Assembly (NCBI RefSeq): GCF_022348185.1 | Contig: NZ_JAKRFD010000006.1 | Location: forward strand, 124,001 to 188,000 | From: Epibacterium sp. Ofav1-8 | GTDB taxonomy: Bacteria; Pseudomonadota; Alphaproteobacteria; Rhodobacterales; Rhodobacteraceae | Direction of reading: 5' to 3' | Length of the DNA stretch: 64,000 nucleotides | Part shown: in pieces, positions 26,834-36,429 of the stretch | Position numbering within the stretch: position 1 is the stretch's first letter | Layout: each line of letters opens with the position of its first letter | The notes under the pieces: model-generated | What the model saw: the letters and a program-made list of their open reading frames with translations, nothing else | Database searches by the model: none | Told to the model about the DNA's origin: nothing | Translations under genes and position numbers: made by a program

Positions 26834-29230
26834 ATGAAATTCACTCTCTCCTGGCTCAAGGACCACCTCGACACGGATGCAACCGTCGAGGAGATCACCG
26901 AGACCCTGACCGACCTCGGGCTGGAGGTCGAGGAGGTCGTGAACCCTGCCGACGCTCTTGGGGCCTTTACGCTGGCCAAAGTGGTTGGCGCGGAACAACA
27001 TCCGGATGCGGACCGCCTGCGCGTCTGCCGGGTGATGACCGATGAGGGCGAAAAGCAGATCGTCTGTGGTGCGCCCAATGCGCGCGAAGGCATTACCGTG
27101 GTGCTCTGCAAGCCGGGTGACTATGTGCCCGGGCTGGATTTCACCCTCTCAGTGGGCAAGATCCGCGGCGTCGAAAGCCATGGCATGATGGCCTCCTGGA
27201 AGGAGCTGACGCTGGGCGAGGATCACGACGGCATTGTCGAGTTGCCCTCGGGCGAGGTGGGCGAAAAGCTGGTGGACTGGCTGGCGCAGAACGATCCCGC
27301 CAAGGTGGACCCCATGATCGAAATCGCGATCACGCCCAACCGCCCGGATGCGCTGGGCGTCTACGGGATTGCCCGCGATCTGGCCGCGCGCGGTTTGGGG
27401 ACGCTGAAAACCCGGGACTATGCGCCGGTCGAAGGTCAGTTCGACAGCCCGATCAAGGTCACTATTGACGAGGACACGCTGGATGGCTGCCCCCTGTTCA
27501 CGGGCCGGCTGATCCGCGGTGTGAAGAACGGTCCCTCGCCGAAATGGTTGCAGGACCGTCTGAACGCCATCGGGCTGCGGCCCATTTCGGCGCTGGTGGA
27601 CATCACCAATTTCTTCACCTTCGATCAGAACCGTCCCCTGCATGTCTTTGACGCGGCCAAGGTCGCCGGCAATCTGCGCATTCACCGTGCGGCGGGCGGC
27701 GAGGAGCTGCTGGCGCTGGACGAGAAGACCTATCGCTTTGCGCCCGGGATGATGGTGATCTCGGATGACAACGGCCCGGAGAGCATCGCGGGCATCATGG
27801 GCGGCGAGGAAACCGGCTGCACCGAAGAGACAGTGGATGTCTTCCTGGAAAGCGCGTTCTGGGACCATGTCCAGATCGCAACCACCGGACGTGCGCTGAA
27901 GATCAATTCCGACGCCCGCTACCGCTTCGAACGTGGTGTTGATCCGGAATACACCTACGAAGGTCTGGAGCGTGCCACCCAGATGATCCTGGATCTGTGT
28001 GGAGGTGAGGCGTCGCATGTGGTTTCTGCGGGGGATGTGCCGGACCATTCCCGCGCCTACCGTCTGAACGCCGAGCGGGTGCAGTCCCTTGTCGGCATGG
28101 ACATCCCCGAAAGCGAACAGCGCCAGACCCTGACGCGCCTTGGCTTCCGTCTCGAGGGCAATCTGGCGCATGTGCCGAGCTGGCGCCCCGACGTGCAGGG
28201 CGAGGCCGATCTGGTCGAAGAGGTGGCGCGTATCGCGTCGCTGACCAAGCTTGAGGGCAAGCCGCTGCCGCGCCTGACCGCCGGTATCCCGGCGCCGGTG
28301 ATGACCCCGCAGCAGCGCCGCCTGCAAATGGCACGCCGCACCGCTGCCGCGCTCGGTTATAACGAGGTGGTAAGCTACACCTTTATCGACAAGGCGGCAG
28401 CCGCGCTGTTTGGCGGCGGAACGGACGCGACCATGCTGGCCAACCCGATTTCCTCGGAAATGTCGCATCTGCGTCCGGACCTGCTGCCGGGGCTGTTGCA
28501 GGCCGCGGCGCGCAATCAGGCGCGCGGCTTTGCCGACGTGTCTCTGTTCGAGGTGGGGCCTGCGTTCACCGGCGGCGAGCCGGGCGAGGAGCGTATTCAG
28601 GTCTCGGGTTTGCTGGTCAACCGCAACGGGCCGAAAGATGTACACGGCGCCTCCCGCAATTGGGATGTCTATGACGCCAAGGCAGATGCCGAAGGCGTGC
28701 TAGCGGCCATCGGCGCCCCTGCAAAGGTACAGATCCTGCGCGAAGGGGATGGCTGGTGGCATCCGGGCCGTCATGGCCGGATCTGTCTTGGTCCGAAGAA
28801 GGCGCTGGGTGTATTCGGGGAACTGCACCCCAAGGTGCTAGAGGCGCTGGGCGTCAAGGGCAGCGCCGTGGCCTTTACGATCTATCCCGATGAAATCCCG
28901 CTGCCGCGCAAATCCGGGGCCAGCCGCAGCGCACTCGCGATCAGCGATCTTCAGGCGGTCGAGCGCGATTTTGCCTTTGTGGTTGATACGGAGGTCGAGG
29001 CGTTGTCGCTGGTCAATGCGGCCGGTGGGGCCGACAAGGCGCTGATCGAAGAGGTGCGTGTCTTTGACGAGTTCATCGGCGGTGCGCTGGGGGAAGGCAA
29101 GAAATCCCTGGCCATAACCGTGCGCTTGCAGCCGATGGACAAGACATTGACCGAGAAGGACATCGAGGCCGTGAGCGAAAAGATCATTGCCAAGGTGACC
29201 AAGGCCACCGGCGGTACCCTGCGCGGCTGA
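26834..29230 (+). CDS. pheT: Phenylalanine--tRNA ligase beta subunit
   Basis: This 798-residue protein has the normal length. It starts MKFTLSWLKDHLDTDATVEE, the conserved N-terminus, followed by the EMAP-like tRNA-binding fold (residues ~40-150), the B3/B4 editing region, B5, and the C-terminal anticodon-binding FDX-ACB domain (ERDFAFVVD ... KSLAITVRLQ). It pairs with PheS to charge tRNA-Phe in the cytosol. pheS is not adjacent upstream, where the GntR gene lies instead, so the two subunits may be encoded apart. An intrinsic terminator follows directly. Confidence 0.97.
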   Translation: MKFTLSWLKDHLDTDATVEEITETLTDLGLEVEEVVNPADALGAFTLAKVVGAEQHPDADRLRVCRVMTDEGEKQIVCGAPNAREGITVVLCKPGDYVPGLDFTLSVGKIRGVESHGMMASWKELTLGEDHDGIVELPSGEVGEKLVDWLAQNDPAKVDPMIEIAITPNRPDALGVYGIARDLAARGLGTLKTRDYAPVEGQFDSPIKVTIDEDTLDGCPLFTGRLIRGVKNGPSPKWLQDRLNAIGLRPISALVDITNFFTFDQNRPLHVFDAAKVAGNLRIHRAAGGEELLALDEKTYRFAPGMMVISDDNGPESIAGIMGGEETGCTEETVDVFLESAFWDHVQIATTGRALKINSDARYRFERGVDPEYTYEGLERATQMILDLCGGEASHVVSAGDVPDHSRAYRLNAERVQSLVGMDIPESEQRQTLTRLGFRLEGNLAHVPSWRPDVQGEADLVEEVARIASLTKLEGKPLPRLTAGIPAPVMTPQQRRLQMARRTAAALGYNEVVSYTFIDKAAAALFGGGTDATMLANPISSEMSHLRPDLLPGLLQAAARNQARGFADVSLFEVGPAFTGGEPGEERIQVSGLLVNRNGPKDVHGASRNWDVYDAKADAEGVLAAIGAPAKVQILREGDGWWHPGRHGRICLGPKKALGVFGELHPKVLEALGVKGSAVAFTIYPDEIPLPRKSGASRSALAISDLQAVERDFAFVVDTEVEALSLVNAAGGADKALIEEVRVFDEFIGGALGEGKKSLAITVRLQPMDKTLTEKDIEAVSEKIIAKVTKATGGTLRG

Positions 29231-29263
29231 GCCGAGCCCTTGCAGCGCCGGCTTGTAATGCAG

Positions 29264-29293
29264 ACGCGCCCCGGAAATGGGGCGCGTTTTTTT
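29264..29293 (+). terminator. Intrinsic terminator of pheT
   Basis: A perfect 9-bp stem (acgcgcccc / ggggcgcgt) with a 6-base loop is followed by seven T, 34 bases after the pheT stop. The opposing LysR gene ends only 20 bases beyond it. Confidence 0.93.
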
Positions 29294-29312
29294 CTGCTCC
29301 GGCAGGTGCCGG

Positions 29313-30203
29313 TCAGCCCTCCATGCGCAGGGTGTCGGCGAGGAGGTCGAACACCAGGCGGATCTTCTTGCTGGTGTGCAGCTCGCGATGGGTGGTGAGC
29401 CAGAACGGAAAACGCACTGGCTCAACCCAGTGCATGACCCGTTCGATGTCAGGCGTTTGCTGGGCAATCTTGTCATACATCGGCGCGATGCCAAACCCGC
29501 TGCGCACCAGGTCCCAGGCCACAAGCCCGTTCTGCGAGTTGACCTTGAATTGTCCCGGCTGCAACCGCAGGCCGAAGCCGTGAAAATGTTCGATCATGCG
29601 GTCCACATCGCCAAAACCGACAAAATCATGGGCCGCGAGATCTTCGGCGGTGTCGGGGCGGCCGCGCCGATCTAGATACCGGGTCGCAGCGTAAAAACGG
29701 GCTGTGCCTTCAAGCACATGTTGCGCAATCAGATCCGGTTGCTCCGGTCGGACGTGGCGGATCGCTATGTCCGCCTCCCGTTTCATCAGGTCGCGGATGT
29801 CATTGGTCGCAATCAGGTCCAGGCGCAGGTTCGGAGCCAGATGGCGCAGTTTCTGCAACACTGTCGGCAGCAGGTAGGACGATAGCATGTCGCTGGCGGT
29901 GATGCGCACCGTGCCCTCGATCGCCTGAGCCTGACCGCTGGCGGCAAAGCTCATGGCGGCGGCGGCCTCTCCCATGCGGCGGCTGTGGTTGAGCAATTGT
30001 TGCCCCGCTTGCGTCAAGACCAGTCTGCGACCGACCCGTTCGAACAGCATCAGGTCAAGTTCGCTTTCCAGCATCGCAACCTGGCGCGAGAGCGTCGGCT
30101 GGGTCAGGCCGAGACGCCGCGCCGCGGCCGACAGGGACCCCGTCTCTGCGGTGGTGAGGAAAGCACGGATATGGTTCCAGTCAGTCGGTGGGGGCACGTT
30201 CAT
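29313..30203 (-). CDS. LysR-family transcriptional regulator
   Basis: This 296-residue protein is the standard LysR length. The N-terminal winged helix is NHIRAFLTTAETGSLSAAAR ... GLTQPTLSRQVAMLE, followed by the type 2 periplasmic-binding-like effector domain. It is divergent from the methyltransferase at 30288, with about 85 bases between them, so it probably regulates that gene. The small-molecule inducer is unknown. Confidence 0.92.
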   Translation of the reverse strand: MNVPPPTDWNHIRAFLTTAETGSLSAAARRLGLTQPTLSRQVAMLESELDLMLFERVGRRLVLTQAGQQLLNHSRRMGEAAAAMSFAASGQAQAIEGTVRITASDMLSSYLLPTVLQKLRHLAPNLRLDLIATNDIRDLMKREADIAIRHVRPEQPDLIAQHVLEGTARFYAATRYLDRRGRPDTAEDLAAHDFVGFGDVDRMIEHFHGFGLRLQPGQFKVNSQNGLVAWDLVRSGFGIAPMYDKIAQQTPDIERVMHWVEPVRFPFWLTTHRELHTSKKIRLVFDLLADTLRMEG

Positions 30204-30287
30204 GCATATTCGTATATATCTCCTGCGAATTTTCGCAATTCCTGCCGGTTATACGCATGAGTATGATGCGGGAAATGGTGGAGAAAA

Positions 30288-30926
30288 ATGATGACTGCGG
30301 ATGCTCAGTTCTGGAACCGGATCGCACAGTCCTATGCCGCGCGCCCGGTGGCCGACGCTGCGGCCTATCAAGTGACGCTGGATCGCGTGGCGCAGTATCT
30401 GCATGGCGATCAGGTGGCACTGGAACTCGGCTGCGGGACCGGCTCTACAGCCGTAACGCTGGCGCCGCATGTGGCGCAGATCATTGCCACCGATCTGTCG
30501 CAGGCGATGATTGATATTGGCGCGCGGCGGGCGTTGGAGGCGGGTGTCACCAACCTCCAGCTTCAGGTGGCGGAGCCCTTGACCGCGCCGGAGGGCCCGT
30601 TTGATGTGGTGCTCGCCTTCAACCTTTTCCACTTGCTCGCTGCGCAGGACGACAGCTTGCACGCGGCCGCGATGCGTCTGCGTCCGGGCGGGTTGTTCAT
30701 TTCAAAGACGATCTGTCTGAAAGACACCCGCAGCGCGTTCAAGCGCATCCTGATGCGTGGATTAATCCCACTGATGCAGCTGGTGGGCAAGGCGCCTGAG
30801 GTCGTGCATTTCATGACCGTCGCCGACTGGCAGGCACGGATCGAAGCGGCGGGCTTCGACATCATCGAAACCGGCAACTACCCGGCGGATCCGCCCAATC
30901 ACTTTGTGGTGGCGCGCAAGCGCTGA
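30288..30926 (+). CDS. Class I SAM-dependent methyltransferase
   Basis: This 212-residue protein has SAM-binding motif I VALELGCGTGSTAVTLAP, an acidic residue at motif II (IIATDLSQAMID), and motif post-I DVVLAFNLFHLL. The arrangement is the UbiE/MenG-like or Methyltransf_11/25 type. The substrate cannot be told from sequence. It is divergently transcribed from a LysR regulator, which suggests conditional expression. Confidence 0.88.
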   Translation: MMTADAQFWNRIAQSYAARPVADAAAYQVTLDRVAQYLHGDQVALELGCGTGSTAVTLAPHVAQIIATDLSQAMIDIGARRALEAGVTNLQLQVAEPLTAPEGPFDVVLAFNLFHLLAAQDDSLHAAAMRLRPGGLFISKTICLKDTRSAFKRILMRGLIPLMQLVGKAPEVVHFMTVADWQARIEAAGFDIIETGNYPADPPNHFVVARKR

Positions 30927-31008
30927 CGGGGTTGGCCTCTCCTGGTGGAGCGGGTAGGTCTTGGCGCGAACCCATGGCCCCGACCGGGGCGCGGCAGGAG
31001 GACCGACC

Positions 31009-31458
31009 ATGACCCTATCCGTTTACCTTTCCGGCGAAATCCACACCGATTGGCGCGAGCAGATCATCGAAGGTGCGCGGGATCTGAACCTGCGTTTCGA
31101 CAGCCCGGTGACAGATCACGATGCGTCCGACGATTGCGGTGTGGCGATCCTCGGGGCCGAGGACAGCAAGTTCTGGCATGACCACAAGGGGGCGAAGCTG
31201 AATGCGATCCGCACCCGCAAGGGCATTGAAGAGGCCGACGTCGTCGTGGTCCGCTTTGGTGAAAAGTACAAGCAATGGAATGCGGCCTTTGATGCGGGCT
31301 ATGCAGCGGCGCTGGGCAAGTCGATCATTGTGCTGAACCCGCCCGAGCATCAGCACGCCCTGAAGGAAGTTCATGCGGCGGCGCTTGCGGTGGCCGAAGA
31401 ACCACGTCAGGTGGTCGAGATCCTCACCTATGTGCTGACCGGGGCATTGCCCGAATGA
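31009..31458 (+). CDS. ytoQ: YtoQ family protein
   Basis: This 149-residue protein starts MTLSVYLSGEIHTDWREQII after a GGAGG ribosome binding site (31000 region) and matches the YtoQ family over its full length, including the conserved AEDSKFWHDHKGAKLNAIRT and VVVRFGEKYKQWNAAFDAG blocks. The fold is related to nucleoside 2-deoxyribosyltransferases, but the function is not established. Its stop overlaps the start of the following acetyltransferase gene (ATGA), so they form a unit. Confidence 0.93.
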   Translation: MTLSVYLSGEIHTDWREQIIEGARDLNLRFDSPVTDHDASDDCGVAILGAEDSKFWHDHKGAKLNAIRTRKGIEEADVVVVRFGEKYKQWNAAFDAGYAAALGKSIIVLNPPEHQHALKEVHAAALAVAEEPRQVVEILTYVLTGALPE

Positions 31459-32018
31459 GCGCCGAGTCGGCGGCATATTTTGCCGCGGGCGGGCCGCCGA
31501 TTCTGGAAACGGAACGGCTGATTCTGCGTCCGCATGGCATTGAAGATTTTGACGATCTCGCCGCGATGTGGGCAGATCCGGAGGTGGTGCGCTACATCAG
31601 TGGCGTGCCGTCGACCGCAGAGGCAAGCTGGTCGCGGCTCCTGCGCTACATCGGCCATTGGCAGGCATTGGGTTTCGGCTACTGGGCGGTGATCCTGCGC
31701 GACACAGGGGCCTATGCGGGCGATGTGGGGTTTGCTGACTACAAACGGATGATCGAGCCAGACCTTGGCGCGGTGCCAGAAGCCGGTTGGGTCTTGTCAC
31801 CTGCGGTACACGGGCGTGGTATCGCCACAGAGGCGGTGCGGTGTATCCATCACTGGGCCGAGGCGCAGACCAAATGGGCGCGCACCTGCTGCATCTTCGA
31901 TCCCGACCATAAGCTGTCGCAGAAGGTCGCGGTCAAACTGGGCTATCACACGGTGTCGGACTCGGCGCTCTACAACGAAAAACCTACCCTGGTGATGCAG
32001 CGTGATATCCCCCGGTGA
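31455..32018 (+). CDS. GNAT-family N-acetyltransferase (RimJ/RimL-like)
   Basis: This 187-residue protein has the RimJ/RimL-type pattern: ILETERLILRPHGIEDFDD at the N-terminus, then GWVLSPAVHGRGIATEAV, which is the acetyl-CoA pyrophosphate-binding loop (R/Q-x-x-G-x-A). The end is typical (KLGYHTVSDSALY). It is translationally coupled to ytoQ by an ATGA overlap. The acceptor is unknown: ribosomal protein, peptide or small molecule. Confidence 0.9.
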   Translation: MSAESAAYFAAGGPPILETERLILRPHGIEDFDDLAAMWADPEVVRYISGVPSTAEASWSRLLRYIGHWQALGFGYWAVILRDTGAYAGDVGFADYKRMIEPDLGAVPEAGWVLSPAVHGRGIATEAVRCIHHWAEAQTKWARTCCIFDPDHKLSQKVAVKLGYHTVSDSALYNEKPTLVMQRDIPR

Positions 32019-32181
32019 ACCGGTAGGGGTCTGATCTCAAAGGCACATCCACCGGTTGAATGCCGCGCGTTGGATTTGCGCTGAAAATATGCACCTGAAC
32101 TGTTTTTTAACGGTGGGCTTGTTAAGTGAAGGTGACGCCGCCGCGAGAGCGCATTCCATTTCAGACAATTCAAGTGGTTCT

Positions 32182-32679
32182 ATGTCCGACAAGAATAAAA
32201 CAGATCGCCGTAGATCCCGGTTCGAAGTTACACCGGAAACCGAAGACCGCGGTTTGTTTAAGCGCGGTTTGACACAGGTTGCGCTGACCTTGGTTCCAGT
32301 GATCGGCAAGACGGCGCGCGGCGATATTTCGGTGCGCGGCTACGTCAGTGAAAGCGAAGAGATTTCTGTCATTTTTGCTGGGCGGCGGATCAAGGAATTC
32401 GGGCCGCTGCACGAAGAGCTGCGCCGCCTGCTGACGGAGGCGAATTATTCGGCTCAACGGCGCCGCAAGGACCCGCCTCCGGTCAACAGCATTCGCCTGC
32501 CCGCACAGATCGAAGGCGCCTGGCGGGTGCGGTTCGAACGCAGCAATACCGGAGAGGACATTCGGGTGTTGCAGTTTCTCGCGGCCCGCTGGGGGTTTCT
32601 GGACCGCAACGGCGAGACGATCACCAGCGGCAAGCAGGCGCTTTATGGCAATCGCAGCAGCGATGCCGGCGCAATCTGA
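32182..32679 (+). CDS. Hypothetical protein, tandem paralogue A
   Basis: I do not recognise the family of this 165-residue protein. From ATG 32182 it starts MSDKNKTDRRRSRFEVTPET. The core GLFKRGLTQVALTLVPVIG, then TARGDISVRGY and ISVIFAGRRIKEFG, is shared with the product of 32829-33398. It has no signal peptide, no membrane segment and no obvious catalytic motif. The open frame upstream to 32056 has unlikely composition, so I reject the longer start. Confidence 0.7.
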   Translation: MSDKNKTDRRRSRFEVTPETEDRGLFKRGLTQVALTLVPVIGKTARGDISVRGYVSESEEISVIFAGRRIKEFGPLHEELRRLLTEANYSAQRRRKDPPPVNSIRLPAQIEGAWRVRFERSNTGEDIRVLQFLAARWGFLDRNGETITSGKQALYGNRSSDAGAI

Positions 32680-32828
32680 ACGGCGCATCGCATACCGCGG
32701 CGAGCGTGTTTCTACGCCTTTGTAACACGGTGAGCGCCATGGATTCTTAAGATTTGAAATCCACTATATGTGCAGGGGCACCGTCACGGCGGGTCTCTCG
32801 TGATGACAATGGAATTGCTGCTGAAAAC

Positions 32829-33398
32829 ATGATGCCTCCCACATCCAGAATCGACCGTCGTGCGCAAACTCCCGTCTCCCCGGAATACGAGGATAGCGGC
32901 CTGTTCAAAGGCGGTGTGATTCAGGTGCAACTGGCGCTGGTTCCGGTTTTTGGCACCACATCGCGCGGCGATTGCACAACCCGTGGCTTCAATGCTGACG
33001 GCTGCGAGGTGTCAGTTGTCTTTGCCGGACGGCGGCGGCCCCACTTCGAGGCCATTTATAACCAGCTTCGATATATGTATGCTCAGGCGCATCACATGGA
33101 TGCCATTCGTGGTGTCAAAATGCGCGATGTGAATGACATCCAGTTGCAGGTGCAATGCGAAGGGGCATGGCGGGCCCGGATGCTGGTGGATGAAAACGGG
33201 CAGGAACGTCGAAGTCTGCAATTCATGTTGGCGCGCTGGGCCTTTCAGGCGCATGACGGGCAGACCCTGCGGTTCGGAACTGCACCCCTCATCGCGCAGC
33301 GCCCCAAGGCCGCCCCCAAGGATCAGGGGGAAACGGCCGGGTTTGGAGCGGGTACCTGGCCCCCGACCCGAGGGCCGGGAGCCGCGTTCAGCCGCTAG
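32829..33398 (+). CDS. Hypothetical protein, tandem paralogue B
   Basis: This 189-residue protein (ATG 32829, MMPPTSRIDRRAQTPVSPEY) repeats the layout of its upstream neighbour: GLFKGGVIQVQLALVPVFG, TSRGDCTTRGF, CEVSVVFAGRRRPHF, then a matching EGAWRAR and LQF(M)LARW(A)F stretch. It differs by a longer, proline-rich C-terminal tail. The pair probably arose by gene duplication. The 150 bases between them allow separate promoters. Function is unknown. Confidence 0.7.
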   Translation: MMPPTSRIDRRAQTPVSPEYEDSGLFKGGVIQVQLALVPVFGTTSRGDCTTRGFNADGCEVSVVFAGRRRPHFEAIYNQLRYMYAQAHHMDAIRGVKMRDVNDIQLQVQCEGAWRARMLVDENGQERRSLQFMLARWAFQAHDGQTLRFGTAPLIAQRPKAAPKDQGETAGFGAGTWPPTRGPGAAFSR

Positions 33399-33412
33399 GG
33401 TCCTGACCCTAG
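33395..33412. terminator. Hairpin between convergent genes, possible terminator
   Basis: A perfect inverted repeat (ctagggtc / gaccctag, 2-base spacer) overlaps the stop codon of paralogue B and lies 15 bases before the end of the convergent mscS-type gene. There is no T-run, so a terminator role is tentative. Confidence 0.4.
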
Positions 33413-33426
33413 GGCCGGGGCCGGTT

Positions 33427-34233
33427 TCAGCCTTCTTTCTGGATTTCCACGCTGTGGGGATAGGGAATGGAGATGCCTTCTGCGTCAAAGGCTTCTTTCA
33501 CGCCTTGGATCATCGCCCACTTCAGTTCCCAATAGTCGCCCGCCGTGCACCAGAGGCGGGTGGAAATGTCGACCGAGCTGTCACCAAGGTTGGTCACGCG
33601 CACCCAGGGCTCCGGGTTTGCAAGCACGCGCCCGTCGGCCTCGGCTAGGCGCAGGATAATGCCCTTGGCCTTTTCGATGTCGTCGCCGTAGTCGATGCCA
33701 TAGGTAATATCGAGACGGCGGGTGTCATGCGCGGAGTAATTGGTGATGATCGCGCCCCAGGCCTGGCCATTGGGAACGATGATCTGCACGTTGTCAGGGG
33801 TGACCAGCTCCGTCACAAAGAGGTTCAGGTCCTTCACCGTCCCGGCAGTGCCGCCAATGTCGACAAACTGGCCGAGCTTGTAGGGCCGAAACAGGATCAG
33901 CATGAAACCGGCGGCCAGATCACTCAGCGTGCCCTGAAGCGCAAGGCCGATGGCGAGGGTGGCTGCACCGAGCATGGCCACCAGGCTGGTGGCCTCGATG
34001 CCAAAGACGCCAAGTACGGCAACCAGCACGATTGCCAGCAGCACCCAGCGCACCATGCTGGCGACGAAGTTGCCCAGCGTCTCGTCAATTTGCGGTGTCT
34101 TGTTGATGCGGCTGCGTACCGCGCTTGAAATCAGACCTGCGGCAATCCAGCCGAGTACCAGCACCACCAGCGCCTTGATGCCACTGACCACCAGCGGCCA
34201 CATCGCACCAGCCTGTTCGATGAATTCTTCCAT
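33427..34233 (-). CDS. Small-conductance mechanosensitive channel (MscS family)
   Basis: This 268-residue inner-membrane protein (ATG 34233, MEEFIEQAGAMWPLVVSG) has three N-terminal hydrophobic segments. The pore-lining and beta-domain signature is GLALQGTLSDLAAGFMLILF followed by RPYKLGQFVDIGG. This is the short MscS architecture, a tension-gated channel that releases solutes on osmotic downshock. The C-terminal cytoplasmic alpha/beta domain is complete. It is monocistronic. Confidence 0.94.
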   Translation of the reverse strand: MEEFIEQAGAMWPLVVSGIKALVVLVLGWIAAGLISSAVRSRINKTPQIDETLGNFVASMVRWVLLAIVLVAVLGVFGIEATSLVAMLGAATLAIGLALQGTLSDLAAGFMLILFRPYKLGQFVDIGGTAGTVKDLNLFVTELVTPDNVQIIVPNGQAWGAIITNYSAHDTRRLDITYGIDYGDDIEKAKGIILRLAEADGRVLANPEPWVRVTNLGDSSVDISTRLWCTAGDYWELKWAMIQGVKEAFDAEGISIPYPHSVEIQKEG

Positions 34234-34485
34234 GTCAGTCCCCACGTTTTGTGTTCACCCCGCAATGGGCCGAACAAGGATCCGGCGGCTGTGCGGGGCC
34301 GTCATCTGTGCGGCGGCGCGGATCGCAGCCGCTGCTCCTGTCCTTCTTGCGTCAGGAGGGCGGGGAGAATCGAGAGGTTTTTAACACGCGGCACGGGGAA
34401 ATTGTGCCGCGTGTCACACAAAACGCGCGGGTTCCGGGTGGGGCGACGCGGCTCCGGTGTCAGGACGCCGCGTCACTCGGCCGGG

Positions 34486-35610
34486 TCAGGCGGCGTCGCG
34501 CAAGGCGAGCGTCGGCGACAGAACGTCAAGGCCAAGCGCCTTGCCAACGGCATAGTAGGTCAGCTTGCCCGCGTGCACGTTCAACCCGTTCAGCAGATGC
34601 GGATCGTCGGCGCAGGCCTGTTTCCACCCCTTGTCGGCCAATGCCAGCAGGAAGGGGAGCGTGGCGTTGCCAAGCGCCTGGGTCGAGGTCCGGGCCACCG
34701 CGCCGGGCATGTTGGCGACGCAATAGTGCATGATGCCATCGACCTCATAGATCGGGTCGGCATGGGTGGTGGCGCGAGACGTCTCAAAGCAGCCGCCCTG
34801 ATCGATGGCGACATCGACCAGAACCGCACCCGGTTGCATGTCGGAAAGATCCGCACGCGACACCAGCTTGGGCGCTGCGGCGCCGGGGATCAGCACCGCA
34901 CCGATGACCATATCGGCATCCCGGATCAGCTCCGCTGTGGCGCCAGCGGTGGAATAGCGGTTCTTGAACGTGTCGCCGAACACATCATCGAGATACTTCA
35001 GGCGTGGCAGCGAGCGATCCAGAACGGTCACGTCGGCGCCCATGCCGGCGGCGATCTTGGCCGCATGGGTGCCGACAACGCCCCCGCCCACCACGACGAC
35101 CTTCGCCGGGGCGACACCTGGCACGCCGCCCATCAGGACACCGCGTCCGCCATTGGCCTTTTGCAGCGTGTAGGCGCCCACCTGCGGCGCCAGCCGGCCG
35201 GCGACCTCCGACATCGGGGCCAGCAGCGGCAGGCCGCCACGGTCATCGGTCACGGTCTCATAGGCGATGGCGGTGCAGCCGGAGGCCAGCAGGTCGTGGG
35301 TCTGCTCCGGGTCCGGGGCCAGGTGCAGATAGGTGAACAGAAGCTGCCCCTCGCGCAGCATCTTGCGTTCGACGGCCTGCGGCTCCTTTACCTTGACGAT
35401 CATGTCGGCACTGGCAAAGATCTCTTCGGCGCTGTCGATGATCGTCGCACCGGCGGCGGTGTAATCCGCATCCGGAAAGCCGGCCCCCAGTCCCGCACCG
35501 GACTGGATCATGACCTGATGGCCATGGCTGACGGCCTCGCGCGCGGCGTCGGGTGTCATGCCGACGCGGAATTCCTGGGGTTTGATTTCCGTGGGGCATC
35601 CGATTTTCAT
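34486..35610 (-). CDS. ald: Alanine dehydrogenase
   Basis: This 374-residue enzyme interconverts L-alanine and pyruvate plus ammonia using NAD. ATG 35610 gives the conserved start [20 protein letters not shown]. The catalytic residues K75 (IVKVKEP) and H96 (TYLHLAPD) and the Rossmann motif [20 protein letters not shown] are present. It is divergent from an Lrp/AsnC regulator 130 bases away, the usual AldR arrangement, so induction by alanine is likely. Its antisense strand holds a long open frame that I regard as a GC-rich shadow. Confidence 0.96.
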   Translation of the reverse strand: MKIGCPTEIKPQEFRVGMTPDAAREAVSHGHQVMIQSGAGLGAGFPDADYTAAGATIIDSAEEIFASADMIVKVKEPQAVERKMLREGQLLFTYLHLAPDPEQTHDLLASGCTAIAYETVTDDRGGLPLLAPMSEVAGRLAPQVGAYTLQKANGGRGVLMGGVPGVAPAKVVVVGGGVVGTHAAKIAAGMGADVTVLDRSLPRLKYLDDVFGDTFKNRYSTAGATAELIRDADMVIGAVLIPGAAAPKLVSRADLSDMQPGAVLVDVAIDQGGCFETSRATTHADPIYEVDGIMHYCVANMPGAVARTSTQALGNATLPFLLALADKGWKQACADDPHLLNGLNVHAGKLTYYAVGKALGLDVLSPTLALRDAA

Positions 35611-35740
35611 GGGTCTCTCCTCCGTTCCCTTTGGGACAGAGTGTCGCAGGTCCGGTTTCAAATGTGCTGCTTTTTTCGGCAGTTTGAAAACTCGACTTTC
35701 GAAGGATCTTCGAATAGAACTCAATCCTACGCAAGAATAG

Positions 35741-36211
35741 GTGGGTCATTTGGCGTTAGATCAGGTGGATCGTCGAATCCTCGAGGTGCTGCAAAAGCAG
35801 GGCCGGATCTCGAACGCGGAGTTGAGCGAGGCCGTGAACCTTTCGGCATCGGCCTGTCACCGGCGGGTGCAGCGTCTGGAGAGCGACGGCTATATTCGCA
35901 ATTATGTAGCGTTGCTGGACGCACGCAAGCTGGGGGTGCCGACCACGGTATTTGTGGAGATTACCCTGCAAACCCAGGCTGACGAGGTGCTGGAGGCGTT
36001 CGAGAAGGCGGTGGCACGCATTCCGGATGTGCTGGAGTGTCACCTGATGGCCGGGACGGCAGACTATATCCTCAAGGTGGTGGCGGAGAACACGGATGAC
36101 TTTGCCCGCATCCACCGCCAACATCTGACCCGGTTGCCCGGGGTCGCGCAGATGCAATCGAGCTTTGCGCTGCGAACGGTGTTCAAGACCACGGCGCTGC
36201 CGATCAATTGA
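35741..36211 (+). CDS. Lrp/AsnC-family regulator, probable activator of ald
   Basis: This 156-residue protein has an N-terminal helix-turn-helix (LDQVDRRILEVLQKQGRISN ... LSASACHRRVQRLE) and a C-terminal RAM effector domain with the GTADYILKV motif. GTG 35741 is the likely start; an internal TTG a few codons later is an alternative. It is divergent from alanine dehydrogenase, which it most likely controls in response to alanine. Related proteins include AldR and BkdR. Confidence 0.92.
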   Translation: MGHLALDQVDRRILEVLQKQGRISNAELSEAVNLSASACHRRVQRLESDGYIRNYVALLDARKLGVPTTVFVEITLQTQADEVLEAFEKAVARIPDVLECHLMAGTADYILKVVAENTDDFARIHRQHLTRLPGVAQMQSSFALRTVFKTTALPIN

Positions 36212-36429
36212 CGCAAGCTGCGCATTGGCGGCCGGGGAGCGTAAAATCATCGTGCCGGCCTGCATGGATCTGCCACGTGGCCTGATCCTGAGGCACAATG
36301 ATCGCGCGGGCGGGAAATTCAGGCGGAGACGGGCGATTTTCGACCGACGTGCCGCCATTTGACACCAAAGGATCACATGACGCCGCTATGCGGTGGTACA
36401 ACGCTATAGCAAGACTAAGGAGACACAGT

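Noticed and set aside
27149-28645. A 498-codon minus-strand frame inside pheT
   Set aside because: pheT is unmistakable on the plus strand over its full normal length, so this is a shadow.
34249-35982. A 577-codon plus-strand frame across the alanine dehydrogenase locus
   Set aside because: It is antisense to ald, whose catalytic residues and family N-terminus are clear, and its composition (runs of His, Gly, Arg and Asp) is typical of GC-rich shadow frames.
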